Position numbers and translations under genes: made by a program. Under the pieces are notes generated by a model. The model was given only the letters and a program-made list of their open reading frames with translations. It made no database searches and was not told where the DNA came from. Of a stretch of DNA of 39,935 nt, positions 39,527 to 39,935 are shown piece after piece. The stretch is from Thermoflexus hugenholtzii JAD2 (GTDB lineage: Bacteria; Chloroflexota; Anaerolineae; J036; Brachytrichaceae): assembly GCA_945877855.1 (NCBI GenBank), contig CAMDWA010000022.1:1-39935 (forward strand). Reading direction: 5' to 3'. Each line of letters begins with the position of its first letter. Position 1 is the first letter of the stretch.

Positions 39527-39679
39527 TCACTTAAACGTATCAATACTTAGCGTATCAATATTATTCCTGACCGCATTTCCCTTATACAGTTCCATAAACG
39601 CACTGAACTCAGCCGGAGTGACCGAGGCAAAGTCAGCAACTCTTTTTGTGACCGCATCAAATATCGTTTTTAGTTTCAT
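39527..39679 (-). CDS. Small 50-residue protein coupled to the Ro60-like gene
   Basis: The frame MKLKTIFDAVTKRVADFA.. to ..IDTLSIDTFK starts with ATG overlapping the TGA of the upstream TROVE gene (ATGA) and has GAAGGTGAG just before it as a ribosome binding site. It is too short for a family call and has no membrane segment; it is predicted helical. The coupling suggests a partner or by-product of the Ro60-like protein. Base composition is more AT-rich than most neighbouring genes. Confidence 0.55.
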   Translation of the reverse strand: MKLKTIFDAVTKRVADFASVTPAEFSAFMELYKGNAVRNNIDTLSIDTFK

Positions 39680-39933
39680 TGCTCACCTTCGACCTGAATT
39701 TGCAAACCTTCGTAAGCCGCAATAAAGTCGATAAACTTTTCAGACCACCCACTAATTTCGGCACTCCAAACTCCATCATAATTAATGCCGTGCTTCTCAG
39801 CATTGACATCAACGATATAGTTATGCTTACCGAACGGCTTGGGTTTTGTCTTAACGATATCGCAGTCCTGCGAGTCGCTAAAAACGATAATCCGCTCAAC
39901 ATCGCCTCGGACATGACTTTTTACCCATTCAAG
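39676..39933 (-). CDS. TROVE-domain (Ro60/Rsr-like) RNA-binding protein, C-terminal part
   Basis: Only the last 85 residues are in the window; the 5' part lies beyond the right edge. The segment contains RIIVFSDSQDCD, PFGKHNYIVDVNAEKHGINY and SGWSEKFIDFIAAYEGLQ, which match by eye the von Willebrand A-like C-terminal domain of bacterial and phage TROVE/Ro60 proteins. Such proteins form a ring that binds Y-RNA-like noncoding RNAs and misfolded RNAs. A Y RNA gene would be expected near the missing end. Its stop overlaps the start of the small 50-residue frame. Confidence 0.7.
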   Translation of the reverse strand, partial: LEWVKSHVRGDVERIIVFSDSQDCDIVKTKPKPFGKHNYIVDVNAEKHGINYDGVWSAEISGWSEKFIDFIAAYEGLQIQVEGEQ

Positions 39934-39935
39934 GC

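Overview
The window (39,935 bp, moderate GC) reads as a chromosome segment of a bacterium that I place, by inference, in the Chloroflexota (Anaerolineae/Caldilineae-like). The grounds are Thr/Pro-rich 'PTPTAT' linkers in exported proteins, FlgD-like and YHYH lipoproteins, an AAA/PD-(D/E)XK protein, many palindromic intergenic repeats, and -10 boxes lying directly in front of start codons. No rRNA, tRNA, CRISPR array or transposase gene was seen.

Layout. 1-2.6 kb: the two permeases of a sugar ABC importer, the first fused to a GT39-like membrane glycosyltransferase and running off the left edge. 3-4.6 kb: an exported repeat protein split by a -1 frame change. 5-7.4 kb: a single-chain desaturase-Rieske-NqrF-type reductase. 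7.6-10.2 kb: YHYH lipoprotein, BON protein, UspA. 10.4-13.4 kb: a sulfur-handling operon (SQR-like, DUF1641, TusE/DsrC-like, DsrE2-like). 14.1-15.6 kb: tandem CAP-domain proteins. 15.6-19.4 kb: phosphoketolase and acetate kinase. 19.5-21.1 kb: a diacylglycerol glycosyltransferase-like gene coupled to a small eRF1-like protein. 21.5-26.1 kb: pyruvate:ferredoxin oxidoreductase with a dihydroorotate-dehydrogenase-like partner. 26.2-29.6 kb: AAA/PD-(D/E)XK protein and an acyltransferase-toroid fusion. 29.6-30.2 kb: a peroxiredoxin-like gene with two in-frame UGA codons. 30.4-33.8 kb: two sugar-lactone oxidases. 34-35.5 kb: two membrane proteins. 35.7-39.5 kb: lipoprotein, dolichol-phosphate-mannose-synthase-like GT2, SDR, and a shortened Gfo/Idh/MocA gene. 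The right edge holds the C-terminus of a TROVE/Ro60-like protein plus a tiny coupled ORF.

Two results stand out. (1) The gene at 29641-30231 is most simply read as an AhpC/TSA_2-type selenoprotein in which both cysteines of the CxxC redox motif are selenocysteine (UxxU). A plausible bacterial SECIS hairpin follows at the right distance, and ordinary gene calling would keep only the part after the second UGA. (2) An imperfectly palindromic 15-bp site with core CTAGCCATGTGG lies exactly 45 bp upstream of a -10 box in front of three operons: the sulfur operon, the glycosyltransferase operon and the PFOR operon. This suggests one activator joining sulfide/quinone redox, membrane lipid glycosylation and ferredoxin-based pyruvate oxidation.

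The intergenic DNA is unusually rich in structured repeats: palindromic heptanucleotide arrays, a ~146-bp MITE-like element in two copies, a GC-rich palindromic element in two copies, and several single long hairpins.
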